A stretch of 64,000 bases of DNA from positions 1,377,501-1,441,500 of the forward strand of contig NZ_CP031705.1 of the NCBI RefSeq assembly GCF_022701255.1, read 5' to 3'. Origin of the DNA: Microcoleus vaginatus HSN003. Its GTDB lineage: Bacteria; Cyanobacteriota; Cyanobacteriia; Cyanobacteriales; Microcoleaceae. How positions within the stretch are numbered: position 1 is the first letter of the stretch; each line of letters opens with the position of its first letter. Shown here one piece after another: positions 53,845 to 63,602 of the stretch. A program made the position numbers and the translations under genes. Under the pieces are notes generated by a model that made no database searches, was not told the DNA's origin, and saw only the letters and a program-made list of their open reading frames with translations.

Positions 53845-54654
53845 TTAAGCGGCTTGTCCGCCAAAAAACATTACTTGTCCGCCGTAGGCGCGGTAAAGGT
53901 TTTCTTGTGTTAGGACTTCTTGACGGGAACCAGCGGCAATCAATTCTGTATTCAGCAAAATTAAATCATCAAAATTGGTGATTGATTCGCCTAAGTCGTG
54001 GTTAACTACTAAGACGATTTTCCCGGCATTGGCTAGTTGGTGGAAGATGTCAAAAATGATATTTTGAGTTTTTTGGTCAACGCCGACAAACGGCTCGTCA
54101 AAGCAGAAAATAGAGGCTTCTTGGGCTAATGCTCTCGCTAGAAATACTCGCTGTTGCTGTCCGCCGGAAAGTTGTCCGATCGGTCGGTCTTTGTAAGCAG
54201 TCATCCCTACTCTTTCTAAGGCATCGGCAGCGGTGCGGCGACTAGCTGCCGAGAAGCGACGAAACCATCCAGCTTTTCTGACTCTTCCCATCATTACGAC
54301 ATCCCAAACGGTGGCGGGATAGTTCCAGTCAATTTGCGATCGCTGGGGCACGTAAGCTACTGTTTCGAGTCGATCGGCGATCGCTTCTTCGCCCCAGGTA
54401 ACAGTGCCACGAGCTGCCGGAATTAAGCCCAACATTGCTTTGATCAGCGTGCTTTTGCCCGCACCGTTGGGCCCAATAATACCCGTCAGCCTTCCCGGTT
54501 TGACTGAAAGACTGATATCTCTGAGTGCCTCTACCGTGCGGTAGTTTACTCCTAAGTGCTTAACAGCGATAATTTCAGTGTCGGTAGCGCTGTCTTTGAG
54601 GTGGCAAACCATTTTCGACCAAGGATTCTCGTTAGGGAAGGCGGCGGTATTCAT
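53845..54654 (-). CDS. metal ABC transporter ATP-binding protein
   Basis: A 269-aa ABC ATPase. Walker A is IIGPNGAGKSTLIKAMLGL (about 59-77), the signature is LSGGQQQRVFLARALAQ (about 158), and Walker B is ASIFCFDEPFVGVDQKT. It powers the adjacent ABC-3 permease. The first gene of the minus-strand pair, divergent from the binding-protein gene. mntA or znuC type. Confidence 0.9.
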   Translation of the reverse strand: MNTAAFPNENPWSKMVCHLKDSATDTEIIAVKHLGVNYRTVEALRDISLSVKPGRLTGIIGPNGAGKSTLIKAMLGLIPAARGTVTWGEEAIADRLETVAYVPQRSQIDWNYPATVWDVVMMGRVRKAGWFRRFSAASRRTAADALERVGMTAYKDRPIGQLSGGQQQRVFLARALAQEASIFCFDEPFVGVDQKTQNIIFDIFHQLANAGKIVLVVNHDLGESITNFDDLILLNTELIAAGSRQEVLTQENLYRAYGGQVMFFGGQAA

Positions 54655-54826
54655 TGCGGTGACTCTATCTCCTTTTTATTAAGTTTACTGTAAAAATGAA
54701 AAGAATATGAAATCATCGGTAAATAGGAATAATCGGGAACGCAAAAGAGGTAGATAATGCGACAGTCCAAGCTGGAAACCCCTCAAACCATAGGTTTGGT
54801 GGCGAAAATCTCAAGTAGGTTAAAAC

Positions 54827-54947
54827 TTATCTCTTCCACCATTCTCAATGATCGCGATCGGGGCGGGCTATTCGCCCATCCCACCAGAATATTGAATCAT
54901 TGTGAAACAGTCATCTTGCCTGTGGTGGAGAAGAGTGCAAAATCTGA
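54827..54947. mobile_element. MITE copy 3, degenerate, 8-bp target duplication
   Basis: A 121-bp segment with the left end TTATCTCTTCCACCATTC and right end GAGTGCAAAATCTGA is flanked by GTTAAAAC (54819-54826, 54948-54955). It is a diverged member of the same family, with a GGGCGGGCTATTCGCCCATCCC-like core. It sits in the divergent promoter region of the metal transporter; 54655-55053 holds no other feature except the promoters expected there. Confidence 0.8.
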
Positions 54948-55053
54948 GTTAAAACCGACGGCAATTGTGAAGCAACTTGATAAAGGGGAGTTTAGGGGTG
55001 AGTTGGGGATTGAAACCGCCCGCCCTGGATTTGACAAGTCCAAGGTATTTTGG

Positions 55054-55992
55054 ATGAGAACTATTGCCTGCGGCATTTTGACTGTGGGTTTATTTAGTTG
55101 CGCTCAAACTCAGGGCGATCGCCTCTCTCCAGAGGCAGATGCTAAACCCAAGGTAGTTGCTACCAGCACAATTATTGAGGATTTGACCGATCGACTAGCG
55201 GGAGGCGAAGTTCAGCTAACAGGAATTTTGCAGCCGGGAACCGATCCTCACGTTTACGAACCGGTGCCAAAAGATTCTCAAGCTTTAGAACAAGCTAACT
55301 TAATTTTATATAACGGTTACAATTTGGAACCGGGATTAATTAGGATGATGAATGCCGCCGGAATTAAGGCGCGGAAATTAGCAGTGGGGGAAGTTGTCAA
55401 GCCTTTGCTACTGAATAAAGAAGGCAATACCGTACCCGATCCGCACGTTTGGGGAAATGTGGAAAATGTAGTTCAAATGGTGGAAGCAATTCGGGATGCG
55501 CTAATCGAAGTGTCGCCGGAAGATCGGGAGAAGTTTACGCAGAATGCTGTGAAACTTACTCAAGAGTTAAAACGTTTGGATAGTTGGATCGAACAAGAGA
55601 TTAAAACTATTCCCGAAAATCAGCGCAAATTAGTCACAAGTCACGATGCTTTTCAATATTACAGCCGCGCCTACGGATTGGGAAGTGCTGGAAGTTTGAT
55701 CGGGATTAGTACGGAGGAACAGCCGAGCGCTCAAACGGTGCAAAAGTTAGTAGAATCCGTGAAAGCTGCGGGAGTTCCTGCTATTTTTGCTGAGACTACA
55801 ATTAACCCGCAACTGATTAAAACTGTAGCGGAGGAAGCGGGAGTGAAATTGGTGGCGCAGGAACTTTATTCGGATTCGATTGGGGCGGCGGGAAGCGAGG
55901 GCGATTCTTATGTGAAAATGATGTCGGCTAATACTCGCGCCATCGTCGAAGCTTTGGGTGGGAAATACACGCCGTTTGAAGTTAGCAAGTAG
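55054..55992 (+). CDS. metal ABC transporter substrate-binding lipoprotein (Mn/Zn, MntC-like)
   Basis: From ATG 55054 the protein is 312 aa with a lipobox (LTVGLFSCAQ, Cys about 15). The open frame extends upstream to 54757 but that part is intergenic and MITE sequence, so 55054 is chosen. Metal-ligand regions are TDPHVYEPVP (His), PDPHVWGNVEN (His), FAETTINPQLI (Glu) and LYSDSIG (Asp), the His2-Glu-Asp set of cluster A-I binding proteins. The His-rich loop usual in zinc-specific ZnuA is missing, which favours manganese. Feeds the divergent ATPase/permease pair. Confidence 0.88.
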   Translation: MRTIACGILTVGLFSCAQTQGDRLSPEADAKPKVVATSTIIEDLTDRLAGGEVQLTGILQPGTDPHVYEPVPKDSQALEQANLILYNGYNLEPGLIRMMNAAGIKARKLAVGEVVKPLLLNKEGNTVPDPHVWGNVENVVQMVEAIRDALIEVSPEDREKFTQNAVKLTQELKRLDSWIEQEIKTIPENQRKLVTSHDAFQYYSRAYGLGSAGSLIGISTEEQPSAQTVQKLVESVKAAGVPAIFAETTINPQLIKTVAEEAGVKLVAQELYSDSIGAAGSEGDSYVKMMSANTRAIVEALGGKYTPFEVSK

Positions 55993-55993
55993 C

Positions 55994-56166
55994 AAGTAGG
56001 GTGCGTCTGAAGAGTTTTATTTTATGTGCGGATATGGTGACAGCTAACTGATAGGGGTTTCAAACAAGAATGCAACTGTAGGTAAACTCCCAACGCCGAT
56101 AGTCATCCTTGATTCCCCATCTACAATCTAAAATCTAAAATCTAAAATTGTATGGCGCACCCTACA
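55994..56166. repeat. widely spaced GTAGGGTGCGTC inverted pair
   Basis: GTAGGGTGCGTC just after the binding-protein gene and GGCGCACCCTAC near 56155-56166 are inverted copies of the dispersed repeat seen at 23349 and 43181, about 150 bp apart. Between them lie three ATCTAAA heptamers. They separate convergent genes. Confidence 0.6.
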
Positions 56167-56170
56167 AGTT

Positions 56171-59100
56171 TCAGTTTACCTGCTTCGACAAAATTAAATT
56201 AAGCACGTTCAATTCGTTGGAACTTAAAAGATATTTATCTGTGAAAATCTTTTCTCGACTTTGCTCTAAACTGTAGCTTCTAAACACGATAAATGGAAAG
56301 TCTCGATACTTGTGCCCGATCGGCATTACACTATCTACAGGGTAGATCGATCGCACATAAGCCGACAAAATATCCCGAAACCGCCTGTCTTCCGGTTCTT
56401 CCAGCTTACTGTCAGCAAAATACTCTTTCATTTCCTCCCCGCTGACAAAAGCAAACAGCGGTATGGCATAATAGCGATCGAACTGCTGACTCTGCTCTTC
56501 AAAATACTGAGTTTTCTCCACATCGCTGTTGAGAAATTGCAATAACTCGATCGCACCGCCTCTAATTGCCGATATTACATTCTCCGGGGACGAATCGCTA
56601 TCCCTAATTAGACGCATTTTTTTCAGCAACTTCTTTTCTAGACATTCCTTGATTTCCCGATGCAGCGACATCTGGTATGTTTCTCCCAAAGTGCGATCGG
56701 CTAGAGGTACCATCAACAAACTACCGCAAACATGACCGATCTCTAAATTATCATAGCTCAGCAAACCATCAAGAGGATTGCACTTTTCCAAAAACTTACG
56801 ATTAAAATCATCCCGCATTTCCAGATAGGAATCGCCCTTTTGACGAGACTTATCAGAATTTGTCAAAACAAACTCCCCGCGACCCAAAAGCTGTTCCAGA
56901 CTCGTATAAACCTCCTTAAACAACATATTTCCTCGCTGGCTCTCGCTCTTTAATGCCTTAATTAGAGCAGCCATTTTGCTGCTAAAAGTATCCCCTACGG
57001 CGGAAACCGACTTACCACCAATCGGAATCATCAAAAACTTATCCCTACCTAAATAACCGTATCCCGAAATTCGCGTCATCACCGCAGTCTTCAGAATTAG
57101 CAATAAATTCAACAAACTCAATTTGCTTTCTTGCAGGGAAAGTTCCGCATCCTCAGCGTAATAAACTGCGGTATCAGACAGATAAAAAACCAATTCCTTA
57201 TCTTCACCATCAAGGGTTTTACCGTTCTCATCTTCTCCGCGTCCCCGATAAATCACCTGTATGACTTCCATCAGATTTTTCTCAATTTGGAAGCGGGGAA
57301 TATCCACTAAAATGTGCTTGGTTTTCGGGAAAGAAAGCCCCCGACTTCCCGATGCAGTCATAAAGATTACTTTAGCTGTATTTTTGTATTCCTGTATTTT
57401 TTCTTTCTCCTTTTCCGAGATATTCGCGTGAATTTCCAGATAATCGGTAAACTGCTCAAACTTTTCGCGACTATCTTTAATTTTTTCAATTAATTCTGCC
57501 AATCTTTGCTTGTTTTGAATATATACTATAATTTGTTCCACACCGGGGATGGCTAATCGCTGATTGATATCCTGAATTATTTCAGACTGTACCCGCTTGA
57601 CTAAATTGCTCTTCTCTTTTAAAGGTGCATTTTCACTGTACTTAACCGTTTCTACAAATACCTTGTAAGTTATCTCTAAACTGCGGGCAGGGTAGGAATT
57701 AGCATTGATTACCGTTGCATCTAGATTCTTGAATTTAAAAGGAATGACTTGTAAAGGTTCAATTACATCAGAATTTTTGGCTAATTTTTTAAAGTAGATT
57801 TTATCCGGTTCCGGTGACGTGTTATCAAGGTGTTGTTTAATCACATCGGAGTCAACAATCGAAGCATCTGCCACAATAATTTTAGTATTAAAACCGTGTT
57901 CCCGCTTGTGCAACTCATATTTTTTTACAATCTTGGCAATTCCGTCTAAAAACTCAACGCCGCCGTCATCTCCGGTAATTTCATCTATCATAATGAAAAT
58001 ATGTTTGATGCGACTGGAGATTTCTTGCATCTTAGCGGTAATGACCCGTTTGTCGCGTTTATTGTAAGTATCTTGAAAAATTTTATCTAAATGCTCTAGG
58101 GTATTTTGCCGGTTCTCTTTCATCTTCACCGATTGAATAGAAACGGTAGCTACGATATTATTAGATACCTGACAATTTATCAGCGCGTATATACCTTCGC
58201 AAATGGTCTTAAGCACTCCATTTCCTTTGGGATTAACGGGTTTGATTACTGTTTCTCCCTTTTTTTTAAGTTCGGATTGATGATATTCCGTCCTCTGAAT
58301 TTCTGAATCATCCTTGAGGAAGCGAACAGTTTTTTTGGGGAAATCTTCGCGATAGCTATTCGATGCGTACTTGACGGTACAGTGTCCTAAATTGCTTTTG
58401 ATGATATCCGCGTTAGTGTTGATACAAAATAATCGATCGTCGCACAGCCCACCAGTATTTTTATCTTTGAATTTTTCGATGATATCTAAGTTTACTTGCT
58501 TGCGGGGACTGACGTATAGGAATAAGAAACCGTCGTCTATATGGGTTTTGAGGAATTTGGCGATCGCAGTTGTTTTCCCAATTCCCGGATTACCCGTCAA
58601 AAAGATATAAGTTTCATCAGATTGAAGCGCTTTTACAATCAATTGAGCGTGAGCCTTTCTCAGATGTAATCCGCGCTCGATTTGCAAGTTATCTGCCAGT
58701 TTATCTGATATAATATCTATGGAATTAGCAAAATTATCAATCCGTTCTTTATGAAAGACTGGGGCAGTATTTTTGCCAATTTCTAACAGAGGATTTACTA
58801 ATTTTTTGCCGTCTTTGAAACTGCGAGCTGCGTTAAGTTGAATAACATCTAAAACTTCGCTGCGGGCGTCGCTAATCTCTTTATCTTTCGCTTCATTCTG
58901 GTAAATCTGAGCGCAAGTTGCTAACAACTTGATTTTGTCCTGGCGTAGGGAAATAGCGCTAATATTGCGATCGCCATAACCAACCACATTAAACAAAACC
59001 TCAGCATCACTTGAAATTATACCAGTTTGTTGTAGAAATCCATAGAAACTGTGAGCATAGCTACCAGCCTGAATTAACTTAGTGCTTTCCTTATCCTTAT

Positions 59101-59827
59101 ACTTAAAAGCTGTAAAAAATCGTTTTAAATCCTCCGAAAAATCAACACCTAAAGTGCTGGTATCCACCCGCAGATTAGAAAACACACTTTTCGATCGCAA
59201 ATAGCTAATTTCTCTCATCAAATATTTGCGTATCACCTCTATTTCATTGATATCCTCCGGTTTTGGAGCTAACATCGGAGAAAACACAGACAAATCAACG
59301 CAGAGAATTCTAAAATCATTTCCATACTGTAACAGCATCAGCGTATCAGCCTGCAAAAACTCACCCTTTTTCGAGTAGCGGCGGATGTACGAATTAATCT
59401 CCTCATCTGATAAACTAGGTTGGGCAGTTTTTAACTGAGACAATAGCTCTTTAAACGATTCTTTGTCACCCTTGTTATAGGTTCTGATACTGTTAGAATC
59501 ACTAAAACTGCACTGACAATACACAATTTCCAGCCGCTGCAAATTCCAGCCAGTAGATTTGACGTACTCCCGGAAAAAATTTAACCCACCCAAAAAGCCT
59601 TTTTGGACAAAGAATAAACTCCATTTCTCAACGATTTCAGCATCTAAACTAGCCAGCAGATTGGCTTCCCTGACGATTTCCGCCGTCATCTTTGGCAATT
59701 TGAGCCTCTGCAAATCCAGACGGTAGGAATCGCCAAAATTGTGACTTAAATTTTCCCGCTGAATATATGCCAGAATCCCGATATTGAAGCCTACCTCAAA
59801 TAGCCGTCCCAAATCTTCACCGATCAT
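56171..59827 (-). CDS. large SF2-helicase-like protein of unknown system
   Basis: A 1218-aa protein with no named family that I recognise. Residues 1-380 are unassigned. A helicase-like core follows: motif I FLTGNPGIGKTTAIAKF (about 403-419), motif Ia FLYVSPRKQVNLD, motif II IFIMIDEITGDDGG (about 608-621), motif IV QIIVYIQNKQRLAEL (about 775), motif V VIFMTASGSRGLSFP (about 818-832) and motif VI EVIQVIYRGRGE (about 850-861). The last 330 residues are unassigned. The pattern indicates an ATP-driven nucleic-acid translocase. Its ATG overlaps the upstream stop (TAATG), so it is translationally coupled to the 1010-aa protein. Confidence 0.8.
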   Translation of the reverse strand: MIGEDLGRLFEVGFNIGILAYIQRENLSHNFGDSYRLDLQRLKLPKMTAEIVREANLLASLDAEIVEKWSLFFVQKGFLGGLNFFREYVKSTGWNLQRLEIVYCQCSFSDSNSIRTYNKGDKESFKELLSQLKTAQPSLSDEEINSYIRRYSKKGEFLQADTLMLLQYGNDFRILCVDLSVFSPMLAPKPEDINEIEVIRKYLMREISYLRSKSVFSNLRVDTSTLGVDFSEDLKRFFTAFKYKDKESTKLIQAGSYAHSFYGFLQQTGIISSDAEVLFNVVGYGDRNISAISLRQDKIKLLATCAQIYQNEAKDKEISDARSEVLDVIQLNAARSFKDGKKLVNPLLEIGKNTAPVFHKERIDNFANSIDIISDKLADNLQIERGLHLRKAHAQLIVKALQSDETYIFLTGNPGIGKTTAIAKFLKTHIDDGFLFLYVSPRKQVNLDIIEKFKDKNTGGLCDDRLFCINTNADIIKSNLGHCTVKYASNSYREDFPKKTVRFLKDDSEIQRTEYHQSELKKKGETVIKPVNPKGNGVLKTICEGIYALINCQVSNNIVATVSIQSVKMKENRQNTLEHLDKIFQDTYNKRDKRVITAKMQEISSRIKHIFIMIDEITGDDGGVEFLDGIAKIVKKYELHKREHGFNTKIIVADASIVDSDVIKQHLDNTSPEPDKIYFKKLAKNSDVIEPLQVIPFKFKNLDATVINANSYPARSLEITYKVFVETVKYSENAPLKEKSNLVKRVQSEIIQDINQRLAIPGVEQIIVYIQNKQRLAELIEKIKDSREKFEQFTDYLEIHANISEKEKEKIQEYKNTAKVIFMTASGSRGLSFPKTKHILVDIPRFQIEKNLMEVIQVIYRGRGEDENGKTLDGEDKELVFYLSDTAVYYAEDAELSLQESKLSLLNLLLILKTAVMTRISGYGYLGRDKFLMIPIGGKSVSAVGDTFSSKMAALIKALKSESQRGNMLFKEVYTSLEQLLGRGEFVLTNSDKSRQKGDSYLEMRDDFNRKFLEKCNPLDGLLSYDNLEIGHVCGSLLMVPLADRTLGETYQMSLHREIKECLEKKLLKKMRLIRDSDSSPENVISAIRGGAIELLQFLNSDVEKTQYFEEQSQQFDRYYAIPLFAFVSGEEMKEYFADSKLEEPEDRRFRDILSAYVRSIYPVDSVMPIGHKYRDFPFIVFRSYSLEQSREKIFTDKYLLSSNELNVLNLILSKQVN

Positions 59828-62800
59828 TATTTTGTACCTCCCTCAGTTACGCTCAATACTTCTCTTACCTTATTCAAAAAAGCCAGCGAGTTAAACTCTG
59901 CACTCCCGGTCGCATGACGAAAAACAGATAAAGCACCAACCGAATCATCGCCAATTATCCGCTCGTAGGGGTCAAGTTTTAAACTAATGTTGTGGCGAGC
60001 TTCATACCTAGAAAAGTGGAAAATTGTTAGATAATGCAGCAAAGTATCTTTAATTTCACCATCATATATCAAACCTTGGTGAAGGTCTTGGTCATCCAGA
60101 ATACCGTCGTATATATGCAACAGCGTCGAGTAAGAAATCACACCGTTGTAAAAGTTTTTTTCTCCCGGCTGCTTGACTGTAATCCCGTTAAACAAGTTGA
60201 AAAACATCACAGCTTGCTGATTGCCTTTTGCGGACAAGCTTTCAAGCTCCATTGCATCCTGAATGTAAAAAGATTTTCCTTTATCACCTAGGAAACTGCG
60301 AACAAAGTATTTGTCAAAAAATAGCGGATAAATTTTGATATCTCGCCGCTCTCCCTTCAAAGTTCGGAGCAATTTTTTTGACATGAAAGACAATTCCTCA
60401 TCTTCCTCAGTCTTAGTAATGTGCAGCGTACTCATGTAAGGTGCTTGTGAAATATATGCGAAATTCCGATATCCTTGCTGATAAAGCTGACTCATTGCAT
60501 CTTCAAGAATTAATGGTTCAGTATACAGACGGCTGACGCTGTAATTCTCGGAAAAGGTTTTCAGCATTTCGACTTGAATTGTAGTGTCGTCTAGGCGATT
60601 AATTCCGACAACTTCTCCGATGAAGCTGGCTTGTCTTTGCAAGCGGTTTTGATTACCTTTTCTCGCGTCGCTATCCCGACTGGAAACGACAAGAATCGCC
60701 AACTTATCCAGCTCTGGAGATAGCTGCACATTGTCGAAGCTAAACTTTTTAGGAAGTATTGAATACATGGAACTCAAACCGTTACGGATACGGAAACTAT
60801 CAATTTTTTCTCTAATCCGAAATCCCTGAGAAGTTGAACGGTGTTTTTCACTCAAAATGTGAGACAATGTTTTGGAAAGTTTAGCCATAAACTCTTCTGA
60901 CGGCGAAGGGTGATTATGGTCGCCTTCGTGAAGTCTGACCATCGGAATAAATAAGTTTTTCGCAGCATTTTCCAGCAAGATTCTCAGACAGATATAGGAC
61001 AGCAGCAACATGGTAAATTTATAGACAAAAGCCGCCGCCGGTTGTAAACCTTTATCGCCACTGTCTAGTCGTCTGTCCTCATAAGGAAACAAGACTAATT
61101 TCGTCTGAAAATGCTGGTTGTAGATTTCTCGAGAACGATTTGCTTTAGGTGCAGAAAGTACAGGCAAAACATCGACACCTTCGATATTGTATTCCATGCT
61201 GAAAGTTTGGCGTTCATCAGTAGGAAAATAGCGGACATCTTCGATGGTAATATTGACTGGTAGCTGGCAAATAGATCTTTCGTTGACAGTAGGTTGCTCG
61301 ACGGCAATATAATGGAGTGTCTGCTTATAATTTCGCTCCATAATATCATTAAAAAATTTCCCCGTCGTCAAAATATTGTCAATATCCTCTACCAGACCCA
61401 TTTTGAGGTTGACGTGTCGCGTTTCAGTTCGGCTTGGCAAAATTGTTTGCTGTTTCAGAAAGTTTTTCAGCAATTCCTTGAGACGGTTTATTTTATGTTT
61501 AACATTAACTTCCTTAAACCGAGTCACAAAATTTCGGAAAAGTCTTTTTTTGATTTCCTCATTATCACGACTCAATACATCTTTGATTAGTTTCTCAAAA
61601 CCAGGAAGAGGATTAAAGTCAAGTTCTAATTCAGGGTTGTAATTTTCCGTTTCTGGGTTGTGGGGAGATGCAAAGACAAAGTGATACAGCAATGCTATTT
61701 TTAACACCTTCCGGGCGAATGTTTCGGTAATGGAATCTTCCGCAATTGCTGCTTGGTGCTCTTCACTGTCAGGATTTAGTAGATTCAGATAATATTCAAA
61801 TACTTCCTTTCCACCGAGCGATTGAACTGGGTTATTAAATTTGACTTTGAGAGCAAAGATAAATTTACGTTCGCTTTGAGGGGTGTCGGTGCTTTCTCCC
61901 AAGTAACCTTCTACAATTGAAATAATTGGCAGTGCATCTAAAACTTCCGCTCTGGCAAAAATCTCTCTGTAATTAAATCGGAATCCGGCATAATTTACTT
62001 CATATTCGCCATGGGCTTTACTGCTGTCATTGATGTATTGTTCTATCAATCTGAGGCGGCGAATCAAGTCTTGTAAATAGATGATACCTACAGTATCTTT
62101 GCTGCTAGCGCGGATGTGTTCTAACAGATACTCTAAATAAGTAATTTTTGCTTCTTTATTAAGTTGTCCCAGGGTTTCTTTGTCTACCAGTCGGATTAAT
62201 TTGTGAAAATCTGAGTCGGGATTTTCAACCATCTCATCAAGACGATGGTTAAGTTCTTGCCTATCGTCGCTATTCTCGGCATTTTCCCTAATGTAGTTTT
62301 CCAAACCGTCCTTTAGCTGTTGTTGAAAAATATCGGTGTTTCGCACAGCAATCGTCAACTTATGCAGTTTTAAAGTCGCGTGGCTGCCCGAATCCAGGCG
62401 TTGCAAAGTTAGCTTTTCTTTTTCTAAAGAAGTGTGGCGTTTGCCAAAATCGTATTTAAAACCTAACTCTTGACCGCTTCCCCGAAAAGAAGGTGAATTC
62501 AAAGGAGTGATTAAGCTAGCGACAAACTTTTCTATAGAATCATTTTGTGGTAATTTAGATTCTAAGTGTTGCCGCAAACACTCTTTAATCTGCCTGACGC
62601 GAGCGCCAAAATGATCGTCCACTTCCGCAGGAAAATTAACAGTAGCAGCATCGGCGAAGCGTTCAAAAGAACCCAAGGGTTTCCGTACTTCTAATTTTGC
62701 AACCTCAGCAGCAATGGCATCAATATCGACGATCAGACGGCGGCGATCATCTGATATTTTAAATGGATTGTTTCCCTGCAAAACTTCTAAAATCTTGGCC

Positions 62801-62859
62801 AGCAAATCGCCATAGTCTACGGGGACTAAATCGCTGTCATCCAATCTTAAGATGTTCAC
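59827..62859 (-). CDS. 1010-aa protein of unknown function, helicase partner
   Basis: I do not recognise a domain. It is mostly charged and helical up to about residue 560, has a hydrophobic helix at about 608-632 (FVYKFTMLLLSYICLRILLE) and a C-terminal region from about 700 that alternates strands and helices: LDKLAILVVSSRDSDARKG, SFIGEVVGINRLDDTTIQV, YRNFAYISQAPYMS. That order of strands could suit an RNase H- or PIWI-like fold, but I see no clear catalytic set, so this is only a hypothesis. It lies 13 bp after the YciI gene and overlaps the helicase gene by one base, forming a unit. Confidence 0.75.
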   Translation of the reverse strand: MNILRLDDSDLVPVDYGDLLAKILEVLQGNNPFKISDDRRRLIVDIDAIAAEVAKLEVRKPLGSFERFADAATVNFPAEVDDHFGARVRQIKECLRQHLESKLPQNDSIEKFVASLITPLNSPSFRGSGQELGFKYDFGKRHTSLEKEKLTLQRLDSGSHATLKLHKLTIAVRNTDIFQQQLKDGLENYIRENAENSDDRQELNHRLDEMVENPDSDFHKLIRLVDKETLGQLNKEAKITYLEYLLEHIRASSKDTVGIIYLQDLIRRLRLIEQYINDSSKAHGEYEVNYAGFRFNYREIFARAEVLDALPIISIVEGYLGESTDTPQSERKFIFALKVKFNNPVQSLGGKEVFEYYLNLLNPDSEEHQAAIAEDSITETFARKVLKIALLYHFVFASPHNPETENYNPELELDFNPLPGFEKLIKDVLSRDNEEIKKRLFRNFVTRFKEVNVKHKINRLKELLKNFLKQQTILPSRTETRHVNLKMGLVEDIDNILTTGKFFNDIMERNYKQTLHYIAVEQPTVNERSICQLPVNITIEDVRYFPTDERQTFSMEYNIEGVDVLPVLSAPKANRSREIYNQHFQTKLVLFPYEDRRLDSGDKGLQPAAAFVYKFTMLLLSYICLRILLENAAKNLFIPMVRLHEGDHNHPSPSEEFMAKLSKTLSHILSEKHRSTSQGFRIREKIDSFRIRNGLSSMYSILPKKFSFDNVQLSPELDKLAILVVSSRDSDARKGNQNRLQRQASFIGEVVGINRLDDTTIQVEMLKTFSENYSVSRLYTEPLILEDAMSQLYQQGYRNFAYISQAPYMSTLHITKTEEDEELSFMSKKLLRTLKGERRDIKIYPLFFDKYFVRSFLGDKGKSFYIQDAMELESLSAKGNQQAVMFFNLFNGITVKQPGEKNFYNGVISYSTLLHIYDGILDDQDLHQGLIYDGEIKDTLLHYLTIFHFSRYEARHNISLKLDPYERIIGDDSVGALSVFRHATGSAEFNSLAFLNKVREVLSVTEGGTK

Positions 62860-62872
62860 CCTGTTAACCCCT

Positions 62873-63151
62873 TCAAAAAGCTTGAATCCACTCTTTCACA
62901 TCGTACTCAGTCCAAACCCCATTTACCCAATAAGGATCGGCTTCCACCAATTGTCGCACCTGCGCCTCATCTTCCGCTTCGTAAATTGCAAAAACTTTTG
63001 TTAAATCTTTGGTTGGCCCGATCGTACTTAATACCCCCGATTCCTTCTGCTTAGCCAATCCTGCTAAATGAGCTTCCCGGAAAGGAGCGCGTTTTTCGAT
63101 GACATCCTCGCAGTAACTTCCCCACATCACATATTTAGTCATATCTGTCAA
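62873..63151 (-). CDS. YciI-like protein
   Basis: A 92-aa protein of the YCII/dimeric alpha-beta barrel type: YVMWGSYCEDVIEKRAPFRE, HLAGLAKQKESGVLSTIGP and QLVEADPYWVNGVWTEYDVK match the family pattern with conserved His and DP. Members are small enzymes or binding proteins of uncertain reaction. It lies 13 bp from genes on both sides, so it is probably in the same transcript as the large proteins. Confidence 0.82.
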   Translation of the reverse strand: MTDMTKYVMWGSYCEDVIEKRAPFREAHLAGLAKQKESGVLSTIGPTKDLTKVFAIYEAEDEAQVRQLVEADPYWVNGVWTEYDVKEWIQAF

Positions 63152-63164
63152 CCTCTCGAAAAAT

Positions 63165-63602
63165 CTAAATTTCAGGCTGTCTATCTAAAATCAACCCGAT
63201 CGCCATTGTCATAATATCATCTCGGTTCACCATCTTGGCAATTTCTTCAACATCATAGATTCCTTCAAAAGCCTCTAAAGCCGCCGACTTTAATGCAGAT
63301 TCATAGGCATCCTCTAAAGTTTCGACTAATTCTTCTTCTGTGAGATAAGTGCCTTTCGCTTTATGCCGCTTGTTGGTACGTTGAATTTGTTTAACCGCAT
63401 TAAAGATCGAAGTTTCCCAAGACTTAGTAGTACGGTTTTCAGCAAGTTTTTTGATCAGATGTAATAGCAGAATGATACCATAACTGAAAATTTTGTTAAG
63501 CTTATCGGACTTACTCATTTCTTCTAATTCTGCCACTAACACTAGAGCCTCTGCAACCTTGCCTCGCTGTAGCAACTCCTTTAATTCCATTAATTCTTCC
63601 AT
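63165..63602 (-). CDS. DUF29-like protein
   Basis: A 145-aa helical protein. LIKKLAENRTTKSWETSIFN, AVKQIQRTNKRHKAKGTYLT and EDAYESALKSAALEAFEGIY resemble the DUF29 family, which is abundant and uncharacterised in cyanobacteria. It is the first gene of the minus-strand block leading to the helicase-like protein. No function can be given. Confidence 0.7.
   Translation of the reverse strand: MEELMELKELLQRGKVAEALVLVAELEEMSKSDKLNKIFSYGIILLLHLIKKLAENRTTKSWETSIFNAVKQIQRTNKRHKAKGTYLTEEELVETLEDAYESALKSAALEAFEGIYDVEEIAKMVNRDDIMTMAIGLILDRQPEI

Noticed and set aside
52622-55992. firm naming of the metal transporter as zinc-specific znuABC
   Set aside because: The binding protein lacks the His-rich loop typical of ZnuA; manganese is at least as likely, so gene symbols were left empty.
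59827-62859. calling the 1010-aa protein a prokaryotic Argonaute/PIWI protein
   Set aside because: The strand order near the C-terminus is suggestive, but I cannot identify the catalytic residues or a MID domain, so no family name is given.
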